Virus record (IMG/VR): IMGVR_UViG_3300030104_003057
Coordinates: 1-44,641 of that record
From: a virus
Reading direction: 5' to 3' (one strand)
Length of the DNA: 44,641 nucleotides
Below are positions 36,037 to 43,415 of the stretch, piece after piece (positions within the stretch are counted from its first letter, which is position 1; each line of letters starts with the position of its first letter). Both the position numbers and the translations under genes were made by a program. Under the pieces are notes generated by a model, which worked only from the letters and a program-made list of their open reading frames with translations, was not told the DNA's origin and did not search any database.

Positions 36037-36917
36037 AATGGATAGGTCAACATATATGGAGTTTAATATCTAGGTTTAGATCTGATGTTTATTTAGAAAA
36101 CTTAACTGAGTCCGCTCAAGATCATGTTGTTGGTGTAGATGCTAGTGGTAAACTATATAAGCAAGATGTGGCAAGTGGAGATATTACATCTGTAACTGCT
36201 GGAACAAACTGTTCTGGTGGTGGAAGTTCAGGTGATGTAACTATAAATGTTGATGACGCTTTTTTAATCAACTCAGGTGATGACACAACGTCTGGAGTTA
36301 TAACTGCAGGTGGATTTACTACTGGCACAACAGTTATCACAGATGATTCTGTAGCTATGGCATCTGGTATTATAAACTGCTCCGGAACAGCTGAAGTAGC
36401 AGGAACAACTGTTACGTTAGATTCAGGTGCTAATATAGAATTAGAAGTTGGTGCTGCAACTAATTATGTAAATACAACGGGGTTATATAGAGGAAGTAAT
36501 ATAGGTGTAATTCAAGATCTTTATATTCCAGTTTTACCTCAAGATTTTGTAGCAGCATCTAGTTACAGGTTTTATCCAAACATGGCAACTGATGGAAGAA
36601 GTATGGCGCCAAGCTCTGCTTCAACTGGTTACATTGCACAAAAAATGATACCCAAAGGATATGAAGCAACTCACTTTAGAATAAATGGGGTTGATGGTGG
36701 TAGTACCACAGCAGCTTTTATAGCTTATGAAAACGATATCACTGGCACAGCTGCTGTTCAAGCTACTTTAATATTTAATTTTAACGCAGACCAAGCTGTT
36801 ATATCAGGAAAAGAAATTGTTGGTGATGGTGAAAAGTTTTGTACAATATATTTTAACCCAGGTGACACAACTGATATAATATACGGAGGTAAAATAACAA
36901 TAGCAAAAACAACATAG
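36033..36917 (+). CDS. Probable tail fibre / spike protein
   Basis: A 294-residue protein. MKWIGQHIWSLISRFRSDVY is a recurrent phage fibre anchor, followed by LENLTESAQDHVVGVDASGK, which resembles a repeat-type shaft start. The middle is Gly/Thr/Ser-rich beta repeat (GDVTINVDD, TSGVITAGGFTTGTTVITDD). The C-terminal about 130 residues form a compact beta domain (IPVLPQDFVAASSYRFYPNM, then FCTIYFNPGDTTDIIYGGKI) that may be the tip. No enzymatic motif was seen. Likely an adsorption protein. Confidence 0.7.
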   Translation: MKWIGQHIWSLISRFRSDVYLENLTESAQDHVVGVDASGKLYKQDVASGDITSVTAGTNCSGGGSSGDVTINVDDAFLINSGDDTTSGVITAGGFTTGTTVITDDSVAMASGIINCSGTAEVAGTTVTLDSGANIELEVGAATNYVNTTGLYRGSNIGVIQDLYIPVLPQDFVAASSYRFYPNMATDGRSMAPSSASTGYIAQKMIPKGYEATHFRINGVDGGSTTAAFIAYENDITGTAAVQATLIFNFNADQAVISGKEIVGDGEKFCTIYFNPGDTTDIIYGGKITIAKTT

Positions 36918-36921
36918 ATAA

Positions 36922-37254
36922 ATGTTAAAATTTTTAAAATTTACGGGAAACACTACTGACACAGATTTATTATCTACGTCTTCTAAAACTACTAACGATA
37001 GTAGTATCACTGTAAATAGAATACTAATAACAAACACTCACGATAGCAACGAGTTAACTGTAGACAGACTTTACATAGATGATACAACTAATGAATACGA
37101 TATTATAGCTAATGTTAAAATACCGGTTGGAGCAAGCCTGTTATTAGATGAAGATATAGTTTCTACTGGTATAGATTTTATTAAACAAAAAAATAAATTT
37201 CAATTAAAATTAACAACAACAGGTAGTGCTAACTGCGCTTTAATAATAAAGTAA
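36922..37254 (+). CDS. Small beta-rich virion-type protein
   Basis: A 110-residue protein with no signal peptide. NRILITNTHDSNELTVDRLY, then EYDIIANVKIPVGASLLLDE and a final KFQLKLTTTGSANCALIIK, which is a simple beta-sandwich pattern. The PxGxxLxLDE turn followed by a strand ending in II(K/R) appears in small fibre-associated or decoration proteins of phages. It sits directly between the fibre-like gene and the DUF5675-like gene. Function inferred from fold pattern and location only. Confidence 0.62.
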   Translation: MLKFLKFTGNTTDTDLLSTSSKTTNDSSITVNRILITNTHDSNELTVDRLYIDDTTNEYDIIANVKIPVGASLLLDEDIVSTGIDFIKQKNKFQLKLTTTGSANCALIIK

Positions 37255-37255
37255 T

Positions 37256-37747
37256 ATGAACTTAGAAGTAATTAGATTTTCCAGTGGTACTGATAGTACT
37301 AATGGAATATTATTTGAAACAATACAACAAGGAAACGAGATAGATGGTATATTTAAACAAAAAAAATTCTTAGCGTATACATTAGAAGATGAACAACGTA
37401 ATGAAAAAGTTTATGGAGAAACTAGAATACCTAACGGAACATACAAGTTGGGCCTTAGAAAAGTTGGTGGATATCATGCAAAATATTCTAAGCGCTTTTC
37501 TCATATTCATATTGGTATGCTTCACGTGCTTGACGTTCCTGGTTTTGAGTACATACTTATTCACTGTGGAAATACTGATGAACACACAGCAGGGTGTTTA
37601 CTTGTCGGGGACTCACAAGAAAACAATCAAATCACGACGGACGGTTTTATAGGTAAATCAACTCAAGCATATAAAAGAATTTATCCACGTATAGCAGAAG
37701 CTATTGAGTGTGGAGAAAAGGTTACGATAACATATAAGACTATCTAA
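37256..37747 (+). CDS. DUF5675-type protein, candidate lysis enzyme
   Basis: A 163-residue protein. LEDEQRNEKVYGETRIPNGT and YKLGLRKVGGYHAKYSKRF lead to HIHIGMLHVLDVPGFEYILI and then HCGNTDEHTAGCLLVGDSQ, with H103, H110 and C114. The IHxGNxxxxTxGCLLVG signature is that of the DUF5675 family, and it resembles the active-site neighbourhood of L,D-transpeptidase-like cell-wall enzymes. Many Bacteroidota phages carry such a protein, and it may act as an endolysin or cell-wall modifier. No signal peptide. The stop overlaps the next start (TAATG). The catalytic role is inference. Confidence 0.72.
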   Translation: MNLEVIRFSSGTDSTNGILFETIQQGNEIDGIFKQKKFLAYTLEDEQRNEKVYGETRIPNGTYKLGLRKVGGYHAKYSKRFSHIHIGMLHVLDVPGFEYILIHCGNTDEHTAGCLLVGDSQENNQITTDGFIGKSTQAYKRIYPRIAEAIECGEKVTITYKTI

Positions 37748-37875
37748 TGGCTAAGAAAGTTTATACATTTGAAAAAAAGAAACGTGTAAAAAGAGGTGTA
37801 CACGCTAAATCAAAGACCTCAAAATTTAAAAGTAGTAACAACTACAAAAAAGCATATAACGGACAAGGAAAATGA
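37747..37875 (+). CDS. Small basic phage protein, 42 residues
   Basis: Begins MAKKVYTFEKKKRVKRGVHA and continues with a Lys/Ser/Asn-rich tail ending in YNGQGK. About 40 percent of residues are Lys/Arg. The RxGVHAK(S/T)KTS and closing GQG(K/R) pattern is a family I recall from many Bacteroidota phages. It overlaps the preceding stop (TAATG) and the following start (ATGA). Likely nucleic-acid binding or a minor virion component; neither is shown. Confidence 0.68.
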   Translation: MAKKVYTFEKKKRVKRGVHAKSKTSKFKSSNNYKKAYNGQGK

Positions 37876-38924
37876 AAAAATTAATTATATTATTTTTATT
37901 GATTAGTACTATTTGTACTGCTCAAATAAAAGACTTCTTTAAATACTCAACGTTTTACACATCGATGACAATGGGTACTTCGTTTGTAGAAACAGAAGAC
38001 TATACTGCTGTTGACAAAGGATATGAAGATGTTACAGAAATTAATCCATATGATTACAACTTAACAATTGGTATAAGAAAAATCGCGCGTATGGATTATG
38101 AATACAAGGTTAAAACATGGTACTACGGAACAGAAGATGGCGTAAGTGATAACGTAACAATAGGTAATGCTGTTGGTTGGGAATACTTACTCAACTATTC
38201 TTTTATTCGAGAGCGTGGAGAAAAGTTTAATAATCAAAATGTCTGGTTAAGATATTTAGGTAACAGTTGCGTTACTAAAATGCAATACACAGACAACCAA
38301 AGAGTTGATTTAAGATTTGGATCGTTTGACACTAGATTTAGATTAACAAAAGGTAATTGGGATTTTACTATTGGCGCTGTTGCTAGAATACATCCAGTAT
38401 ATGGTATAACTCCAATAGATGATTTTTGGGTGCCAGGAGAAAATACATTTCAAGATCTAGCAGAAGACTTTGGTTATGCGTCAGAACCTTGGATTCAAGG
38501 ATTTTATATCGACCAGAATTGGTACGATGTTAGTGGTGGAGACTCACTCCTGATCGCTACCTCTAATGACGAGTTCTTCCACCACTATTTCGGCGACGCT
38601 GTTGCTAGGTTTAACGAGCGTGAGCTTGAAAAATTAGGTTTACAAAGAGAGCTTAGTGCTGTTATAGGTTTAGCTTACTACAAGTACACGCCTAAACTAT
38701 GGTTGCACTTTTGGTTAAACTGCTTACCACTACATTACGGTTTAGACGAATACTCATTTGAATATGGAGAAGAAAAATATGACAACATAGAGTGGGATGC
38801 CGGTGTTGTATTTGGCTCAAGAATAACTAAATCACTTGGGATGTTTATTGAAGGAACTCACATGAAGTATTGGAATAAACCAGTGTATGAAGTGAAGTTT
38901 GGCTTTAACTATTTAATATTTTAA
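37872..38924 (+). CDS. Secreted beta-barrel-like outer-membrane protein
   Basis: A 350-residue protein. MKKLIILFLLISTICTAQ is a Sec signal peptide of the Bacteroidota AQ type (cleavage near residue 17). The mature part alternates aromatic strands and turns: NPYDYNLTIGIRKIARMDYE, then VDLRFGSFDTRFRLTKGNWD, FTIGAVARIHPVYGI and PKLWLHFWLNCLPLHYGL. It ends in KFGFNYLIF with a terminal Phe, as outer-membrane barrels do for BAM recognition. The phage thus appears to place a barrel in the host outer membrane late in infection. Superinfection exclusion or envelope remodelling are possible roles, both unproven. Confidence 0.72.
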   Translation: MKKLIILFLLISTICTAQIKDFFKYSTFYTSMTMGTSFVETEDYTAVDKGYEDVTEINPYDYNLTIGIRKIARMDYEYKVKTWYYGTEDGVSDNVTIGNAVGWEYLLNYSFIRERGEKFNNQNVWLRYLGNSCVTKMQYTDNQRVDLRFGSFDTRFRLTKGNWDFTIGAVARIHPVYGITPIDDFWVPGENTFQDLAEDFGYASEPWIQGFYIDQNWYDVSGGDSLLIATSNDEFFHHYFGDAVARFNERELEKLGLQRELSAVIGLAYYKYTPKLWLHFWLNCLPLHYGLDEYSFEYGEEKYDNIEWDAGVVFGSRITKSLGMFIEGTHMKYWNKPVYEVKFGFNYLIF

Positions 38925-38926
38925 TT

Positions 38927-39202
38927 ATGGCGTTTAAAATGAAAAAATTTTCTGGTTTTGGTAACAAAATAAGAACTAAAAAAGCAAAAAGATTAATAAG
39001 AAAAAATGTTGGTAATACAACAGTTGATTCACCAACAGGAATTAATGAAAAAAAATTTATTAAATCAGAAAAGAAAATGATCAAGGCTGACAAGTTGTTA
39101 AAAAAAGCTGGATACAGCTTTGAAGATAGAGAAAGATTTGGTGGCGCAACTGGTTATAAAGATGCTATGGATTTTGCTACAAATAAAAACAAAAATAAAT
39201 AA
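38927..39202 (+). CDS. MAFKMK-tagged small basic protein 1
   Basis: A 91-residue protein starting MAFKMKKFSGFGNKIRTKKA, followed by a long Lys-rich helical stretch (KSEKKMIKADKLLKKAGYSF) and a C-terminal GGATGYKDAMDFATNKN. Strongly basic with no cysteine. The N-terminal MAFKMK is shared with proteins at 40732 and 43416. Embedded between two secreted-protein genes. Function unknown; nucleic-acid binding or a virion-internal role would fit the charge. Confidence 0.65.
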   Translation: MAFKMKKFSGFGNKIRTKKAKRLIRKNVGNTTVDSPTGINEKKFIKSEKKMIKADKLLKKAGYSFEDRERFGGATGYKDAMDFATNKNKNK

Positions 39203-39204
39203 CT

Positions 39205-39981
39205 ATGAAGAAATATATTATAATACTATTTGCGTTTATTAGCTCGCTCGTTAATGCGCAAGAATACGACTTTCAACAATTATGTTTAGACTGTGCTGAG
39301 GCAGAGGGTTACTACTGTGGAGATGATCCAGCTAATTGGACTCAATATGCGCCAATGGGTTGTGTACAAAACTCTTGGTTAAATGATGGTTGGGTAGACT
39401 GTGTGGACGCTGGTGATGAAAACGGTGCTGTCCCAACAACAACTGAAGAGTGCGCGCCTCCGCCGCCACCTCCATGTGACACAGTGTATGTTGATATTCC
39501 GGTTATAGAAATAGACACGGTTGAAGTTGAAGTGCCATTTTATATATATGAAACAGTAATTCAATTTGATACAATAGTTGAAACCGAATATATAACAAAC
39601 ATCGTTATAGACACGTTTGAGATTGAAACTTTTGTTCCAGAATACATTTATATAACTGACACGGTTTTTGTTTACGAGGATGTATTAGATACATTGTATA
39701 TTGATGTTATTGAATACGTTGATGTTATTGTTTACGACACGATAGTAGAAACACAAACTGAATATATAGAAATATTTGTAGTTGATACAGTTGTAGAATA
39801 CATTGAAGTGATAAACACAGAGTACATAGACTGTGATTCAGGCCTGCCTTGTAATTCCGCTATTATGGAGATAGTAGATAAATCTAAAACAAATGGTGTA
39901 ATATATAATATAAAGGGACAAGCGGTTCAAGTAAGAGAAGGTTTGTATATAGAAAATGGTAAAATTTATTATAAAAAATAA
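39205..39981 (+). CDS. Secreted Cys-rich protein with T9SS-like C-terminal signal
   Basis: A 258-residue protein. The signal peptide MKKYIIILFAFISSLVNAQ is followed by a Cys-rich domain (C27, C30, C38, C53, C66, C83) and a polyproline hinge at residues 85-90. A low-complexity Asp/Thr/Val/Ile stretch of about 120 residues follows (CDTVYVDIPVIEIDTVEVEV is its start) with repeated DT(V/I)-x-(V/Y) strands. Residues 231-258 (IYNIKGQAVQVREGLYIENG, then KIYYKK) closely resemble the short type A C-terminal sorting domain of Bacteroidota type IX secretion. It would be exported to the host surface. Target and function are unknown. The stop overlaps the next start. Confidence 0.7.
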   Translation: MKKYIIILFAFISSLVNAQEYDFQQLCLDCAEAEGYYCGDDPANWTQYAPMGCVQNSWLNDGWVDCVDAGDENGAVPTTTEECAPPPPPPCDTVYVDIPVIEIDTVEVEVPFYIYETVIQFDTIVETEYITNIVIDTFEIETFVPEYIYITDTVFVYEDVLDTLYIDVIEYVDVIVYDTIVETQTEYIEIFVVDTVVEYIEVINTEYIDCDSGLPCNSAIMEIVDKSKTNGVIYNIKGQAVQVREGLYIENGKIYYKK

Positions 39982-40325
39982 TGGCAAAAGAATTATCAGA
40001 AGATAGTAAGTTTCAAATAAGTGTTAAAACTTTAATTGGTATAGTAGTAGCTGTTGCTACAGTTATATCAGCTTATTTTGGTTTAATGGCAACAATAAAT
40101 TCTAAGTTCTCAGAGCTTGAAAGTAAAGTCGAACAAGCGTTAGAGTTGCCAAAACCTGGAACAGGTATATATACAATTGATATGGGTGATCCAGCTGCTA
40201 CAAACACGTGGCCACCAACTCGTATGGAGTTTAACATGAAAGATCAAATGGCTCGTAATCAAATTGACGCGTTAGTAAAAGAAGTAGATGAGTTGAAAGA
40301 CGAAATAAAACTATTAAGAAAATGA
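39981..40325 (+). CDS. Membrane protein with one TM segment and coiled coil
   Basis: A 114-residue protein. A cytoplasmic N-terminus (MAKELSEDSKFQISVK) precedes a TM helix (TLIGIVVAVATVISAYFGLM) at about residues 17-36 and a short coiled coil. Then comes a conserved-looking patch, LELPKPGTGIYTIDMGDPAA and WPPTRMEFNMKDQMARNQID, and a C-terminal coiled coil (LVKEVDELKDEIKLLRK). This recalls a small membrane family of Bacteroidota phages, annotated only as hypothetical. A lysis (spanin or holin-regulator) role would suit a single TM plus coiled coil. It overlaps the next gene by 4 bases (ATGA). Confidence 0.65.
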   Translation: MAKELSEDSKFQISVKTLIGIVVAVATVISAYFGLMATINSKFSELESKVEQALELPKPGTGIYTIDMGDPAATNTWPPTRMEFNMKDQMARNQIDALVKEVDELKDEIKLLRK

Positions 40326-40729
40326 AACAAAGAATAGACGTTACAACTTGGGCATATGTTGCTACTATAGTAATTATATATTTTCTTGGCACAGCAATGG
40401 GTTTAGCTCAAGAGGTTATTACTGCTAGCAACTTTGATAGTAAAATAGCTAAAGATATTTCTGTGGTAGAATTTTGGGCTGATTGGAATAAACAAAATCA
40501 ATTTGAAGAAATAAATAAATTAAAAGAAGCTAGTAAATATAGAGTTGATATAATGCATTGCTCTGATTTACAGGCTGAGTATAATATAACAGCTATACCT
40601 ACAATTGTTATATTCGACAATGGTGTGGAAAAGTGTAGGTTTAACGCAAACATTATGTTTCAATTAGAGGCTGATAAAAAAGTTATACAAAATTCTATTG
40701 ATACAATAATACTAAATAAATTTCAATAA
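40322..40729 (+). CDS. Exported thioredoxin-fold protein lacking the CxxC cysteines
   Basis: A 135-residue protein. Residues 10-30 (a hydrophobic helix ending AQ) act as signal peptide or membrane anchor. The thioredoxin fold follows: VVEFWADW at 48-55 matches the strand leading to the active site, and P93 in ITAIPTIVIFDNG is the cis-proline. The expected WCGPCK reads WNKQNQ (55-60), so both catalytic cysteines are replaced by Asn. Redox activity is therefore not expected. It may act as a binding or scaffolding protein in the periplasm. The gene lies between a membrane-protein gene and a basic tagged gene. Confidence 0.78.
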   Translation: MKQRIDVTTWAYVATIVIIYFLGTAMGLAQEVITASNFDSKIAKDISVVEFWADWNKQNQFEEINKLKEASKYRVDIMHCSDLQAEYNITAIPTIVIFDNGVEKCRFNANIMFQLEADKKVIQNSIDTIILNKFQ

Positions 40730-40731
40730 TT

Positions 40732-41394
40732 ATGGCATTTAAAATGAAAGCGGGTAAAGAAGGACCCATGAAAAAAAACTTCGGAGATGCAGTTACACCA
40801 ATGAATTTTAATGCTGGATTAAAAGCGGCATCAAAAGCTGGTAAGCTAGATAACAATCCTAAATTTAAAGCAGCTGTTGATAAAGCTCCTGTTAAACTAA
40901 AGAAAGATGGGGTTGTAACTGGTACTATGGATAAGCGTAGAAATTTAAAACAAATGGTCAACAAGGTTAAAGATGTTGTAAAAAAGAATCCAGAAGTTTT
41001 AGCTATTGGACCAGCTGGCTTAGCTATTTCTAAAGCAATTGCAAAAAGAAAAACTAAAAAAAATAACGATTCCCCTAAAAAATTTATAGGTGCAGCTTTA
41101 AGTGGTGCTATGAGTGGTATGGGTGGAATTGCACCAGGTGTTACTATGGGTTTAGGTGCTTTAGGTGGTTTACTTAATAAAAGAAAAAAAGGAAAAAGAG
41201 CTGCTGCAGGAGCTCAAGCTGCTGTTAGACGTGGTAGAGCTCCAATGATGCTTAAAGAAACAGGAGGTGATAAAAAAGAGCAGAGAAAATTAAAAAGAAA
41301 ATTAAATAAGCTTGAAAGAGAACATAATAGAGATGCTAGAAGAACTGAAGGCTCTAAGTTAAGACAATTTCTTAGAAGAAAAAAAAATAAATAA
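40732..41394 (+). CDS. MAFKMK-tagged basic protein with Gly-rich hydrophobic segment
   Basis: A 220-residue protein. It opens MAFKMKAGKEGPMKKNFGDA, then Lys/Ala-rich NAGLKAASKAGKLDNNPKF. A hydrophobic LAIGPAGLAISKAIAKRKTK is followed by DSPKK, then a Gly/Met/Ala segment (FIGAALSGAMSGMGGIAPGV, about residues 118-137) and very basic tails. This alternation of Gly-rich hydrophobic and Lys/Arg-rich parts is unusual for a soluble protein. Its first 19 coding bases are identical to those of the gene at 43416. It could be a packaged DNA-associated or membrane-disturbing protein; function unknown. Confidence 0.65.
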   Translation: MAFKMKAGKEGPMKKNFGDAVTPMNFNAGLKAASKAGKLDNNPKFKAAVDKAPVKLKKDGVVTGTMDKRRNLKQMVNKVKDVVKKNPEVLAIGPAGLAISKAIAKRKTKKNNDSPKKFIGAALSGAMSGMGGIAPGVTMGLGALGGLLNKRKKGKRAAAGAQAAVRRGRAPMMLKETGGDKKEQRKLKRKLNKLEREHNRDARRTEGSKLRQFLRRKKNK

Positions 41395-41396
41395 CT

Positions 41397-41726
41397 ATGG
41401 CTTACGTACAAAAAAATAATCCTATACCTAGAACTGGATGTGGTAGACGCCGCATGGAGCAAATGATAAATCCATTTAAAATGAGCAAACAAGCTTTAAG
41501 TAAAATGTCGGGTCAATTAAAAAAAGCTAGCAAGCTTCATGCTGGCCAGGCAGCTAAAATAGATAAAGCTACTAGCGCTATGCCAATGAAAACACCTATG
41601 AAAAAAATAAGTGGTCCTTGTAAAGCCGCGGCTAAACGTAAGTTTAAAGTATGGCCAAGTGCTTACGCTTCAGGTTGGGGAGTAAGATGTACTAAAGCTG
41701 GTGGACCTAGTAAATTTGGGGGATAA
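41397..41726 (+). CDS. MAYVQ-tagged small basic protein with VWPSAYASG motif
   Basis: A 109-residue protein. The N-terminus MAYVQKNNPIPRTGCGRRR is shared in outline with proteins at 42803 and 43078. A Lys/Met-rich linker follows (TPMKKISGPC). The C-terminus has AKRKFKVWPSAYASGWGVRC and GGPSKFGG, a mini-domain seen in many phages and large viruses (KxxVWPSAYASG). Its cysteines (GPC and RC) may be part of that module. Function is not known to me. The stop overlaps the next start (TAATG). Confidence 0.66.
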   Translation: MAYVQKNNPIPRTGCGRRRMEQMINPFKMSKQALSKMSGQLKKASKLHAGQAAKIDKATSAMPMKTPMKKISGPCKAAAKRKFKVWPSAYASGWGVRCTKAGGPSKFGG

Positions 41727-42268
41727 TGGCTAAGAAAACATCTAAGTCAATTACCTGGCACGACTCAGACGCACCAGATGCTAAAGGTAAATTTAAGGAA
41801 TTAGCACCAAATGCTTTAGCGTCATGGCTTATTAAAACTAGAAAAGGTAACTTATCTAAAATAATAAGTAGTTTAAATCAACAGTACGTTTTTAATAGGG
41901 GTAAAAAACCTAGTTATGCTCGTAAAATGAAAACAGTTATGAATATAGTTAGGAAACGTTTGGGTAAAAAAGAAGATTCACCTCTTAAAAAAGATCCACT
42001 GGTTGGTACAGGTAAAAAACCTAAAGGTAGTGGAAGAAGACTATATACAGATGAAAACCCTAAAGATACTGTTGGTATTAAATTCGCAACAGTGGCTGAT
42101 GCTAGAAAGACTATAGCTAAAGTTATGAATATAAACAAACCATATGCTAGAAAAGTACAGATATTAACTGTATTAGAACAGAGAGCTAAAGTTATGGGTA
42201 AAATGGAACAAGCTAGATTAGCTAAGGCTGCTAAAGCTAAATTAAAAAAGCAAAATAAAAATGTTTAA
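41726..42268 (+). CDS. Basic protein with RRLYTDENPKDTV module
   Basis: A 180-residue protein of two parts. Residues about 10-78 carry SKSITWHDSDAPDAKGKFKE and NALASWLIKTRKGNLSKIIS. After the linker GKKEDSPLKKDPL comes KPKGSGRRLYTDENPKDTVG followed by TVADARKTIAKVMNINKPYA and KVQILTVLEQRAKVMGK, a conserved small module seen in phages and giant viruses, of unknown role. The C-terminus is a Lys/Ala helix. Strongly basic overall, so nucleic-acid binding is plausible but unproven. It overlaps the next gene by 8 bases. Confidence 0.66.
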   Translation: MAKKTSKSITWHDSDAPDAKGKFKELAPNALASWLIKTRKGNLSKIISSLNQQYVFNRGKKPSYARKMKTVMNIVRKRLGKKEDSPLKKDPLVGTGKKPKGSGRRLYTDENPKDTVGIKFATVADARKTIAKVMNINKPYARKVQILTVLEQRAKVMGKMEQARLAKAAKAKLKKQNKNV

Positions 42269-42803
42269 AGGTTTTAATATAGATAAGTTTAAAAATATAA
42301 AACCACCTTCTGATAATTCTTTTAACACAATGCAGGAGGTAAAACAACTTAATACTATACCTATGAATAAAACATCTGTTCAACGGTATGATAACATAGA
42401 AAAAACATTTGCTGATATAGCTGCTAAAAATAATATAACCAACTACGACTCTAAGCTAGTTGGCGATTTAATAAAAAAATCTGCGCCTATAGTAACTAAA
42501 TTAAAAAAACATTTTAATAGACCTAGACCTAAAGTTATAGCTAAAAAGCTAGGTATTAACATGCAAGACTATGAGATGAGTTCTATGAAAACACCATCTT
42601 ATCCTAGCGGTCACTCAACTCAAGGTATATTAATAGGTAAAGTATTGGCAGATAAGTTTCCAAAAGCAGCTAAGCAGTTTATTAAAGCTGGTAAAAAAAT
42701 ATCTGATAGTAGAAGAACAGCTAAAGCTCATTATAAATCTGATAGTATAATGGGTGAAAAATTAGGTGAAGCAATGTATCAACACGTAAAAGGTAAAGTG
42801 TAA
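42261..42803 (+). CDS. Soluble PAP2-family phosphatase
   Basis: A 180-residue protein with the full PAP2/class A acid phosphatase triad of motifs. K82-x6-R89-P90 lies in KLKKHFNRPRP, with an alternative K80/R87-P88 frame. PSGH is at residues 115-118 (TPSYPSGHSTQG), and S150-R151-x5-H157-x3-D161 is in SRRTAKAHYKSD. H118 and H157 would be the catalytic histidines. No transmembrane segment or signal peptide is visible, so it looks cytoplasmic or virion-internal. It probably removes phosphate from a small phosphoester or lipid head group; the substrate is unknown. It is flanked by small tagged basic proteins. Confidence 0.82.
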   Translation: MFKGFNIDKFKNIKPPSDNSFNTMQEVKQLNTIPMNKTSVQRYDNIEKTFADIAAKNNITNYDSKLVGDLIKKSAPIVTKLKKHFNRPRPKVIAKKLGINMQDYEMSSMKTPSYPSGHSTQGILIGKVLADKFPKAAKQFIKAGKKISDSRRTAKAHYKSDSIMGEKLGEAMYQHVKGKV

Positions 42804-43078
42804 TGGCTTATATACAGAAATCAAACCCATTTAAAAAACAAAAAGGCGGTGGTACAACTAAAACTTGTTTACCAGCAGCTAAGATACGTGGCTTAAGTAA
42901 AGAAAAAAGACAACAGCTTGTTGACTCTAAACGAGCAGCTGGTGCTCAAGGTAAATATAAAAGATCATCTAAAACAAATGTTAAAGGCGCTCGTAAAAAA
43001 GGTGCTACACTAAGAGACTGGTTTCAAAAAGAAGACTGGAGGAGAGTAGATGATCCGTCAAAAAAATGCGGTGAATAA
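42803..43078 (+). CDS. MAYIQ-tagged small basic protein with RDWFxxEDW motif
   Basis: A 91-residue protein. N-terminal MAYIQKSNPFKKQKGGG is followed by KTCLPAAKIRGLSKEKRQQL, VDSKRAAGAQGKYKRSSKT and a C-terminal GATLRDWFQKEDWRRVDDPS ending KKCGE. The RDWF-x2-EDW patch resembles a short module found in phages and large DNA viruses. Two cysteines (TKTC and KKCG) frame the module. Basic and compact. Function unknown. The stop overlaps the next start (TAATG). Confidence 0.66.
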   Translation: MAYIQKSNPFKKQKGGGTTKTCLPAAKIRGLSKEKRQQLVDSKRAAGAQGKYKRSSKTNVKGARKKGATLRDWFQKEDWRRVDDPSKKCGE

Positions 43079-43395
43079 TGGCTTACATACAATCAAACAA
43101 CCCTTTTAAAAAAGCAGATGTTCGTAGAACTATAGGTAGAGGTAAAAACTTTAATCCTGTTTCTAAAGACAAGAGCGCTACTGGTGGTGCTGCTGGCGGA
43201 GGTATTACTCAAAGGGGAGTTGATGAATATAAGCGTAACAACCCAGGTAGTAAACTACAGACCGCTGTCACTACTCCACCGTCAGAATTAAAACCAGGTA
43301 GTAAGAAAGCTAAACGAAGAAAATCATTTTGCGCTAGGTCAAGAAGTTGGACTAGCGAAAGAGGTAAAGCTGCTAGACGTAGGTGGAATTGTTAA
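43078..43395 (+). CDS. MAYIQ-tagged small basic protein with DUF6321-like segment
   Basis: A 105-residue protein. It opens MAYIQSNNPFKKADVRRTIG. The middle is Gly-rich (ATGGAAGGGITQRGVDEYKR), then NNPGSKLQTAVTTPPSELKP and GSKKAKRRKSFCARSR, and it ends RRRWNC. The GSKLQTAVTTPP-x-LKxGSKxAKRRKSFCAR set matches, as far as I recall, the DUF6321 family found in phages and some giant viruses, with a shortened C-terminus. Function unknown. The family attribution is from memory. Confidence 0.68.
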   Translation: MAYIQSNNPFKKADVRRTIGRGKNFNPVSKDKSATGGAAGGGITQRGVDEYKRNNPGSKLQTAVTTPPSELKPGSKKAKRRKSFCARSRSWTSERGKAARRRWNC

Positions 43396-43415
43396 TATAT
43401 AAAACATAGAATAAT

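Noticed and set aside
37389-37652. Overlapping + strand frame of 87 residues inside the DUF5675-like gene
   Set aside because: The DUF5675 signature is clear in the other frame, and this one has no supporting overlap or leader.
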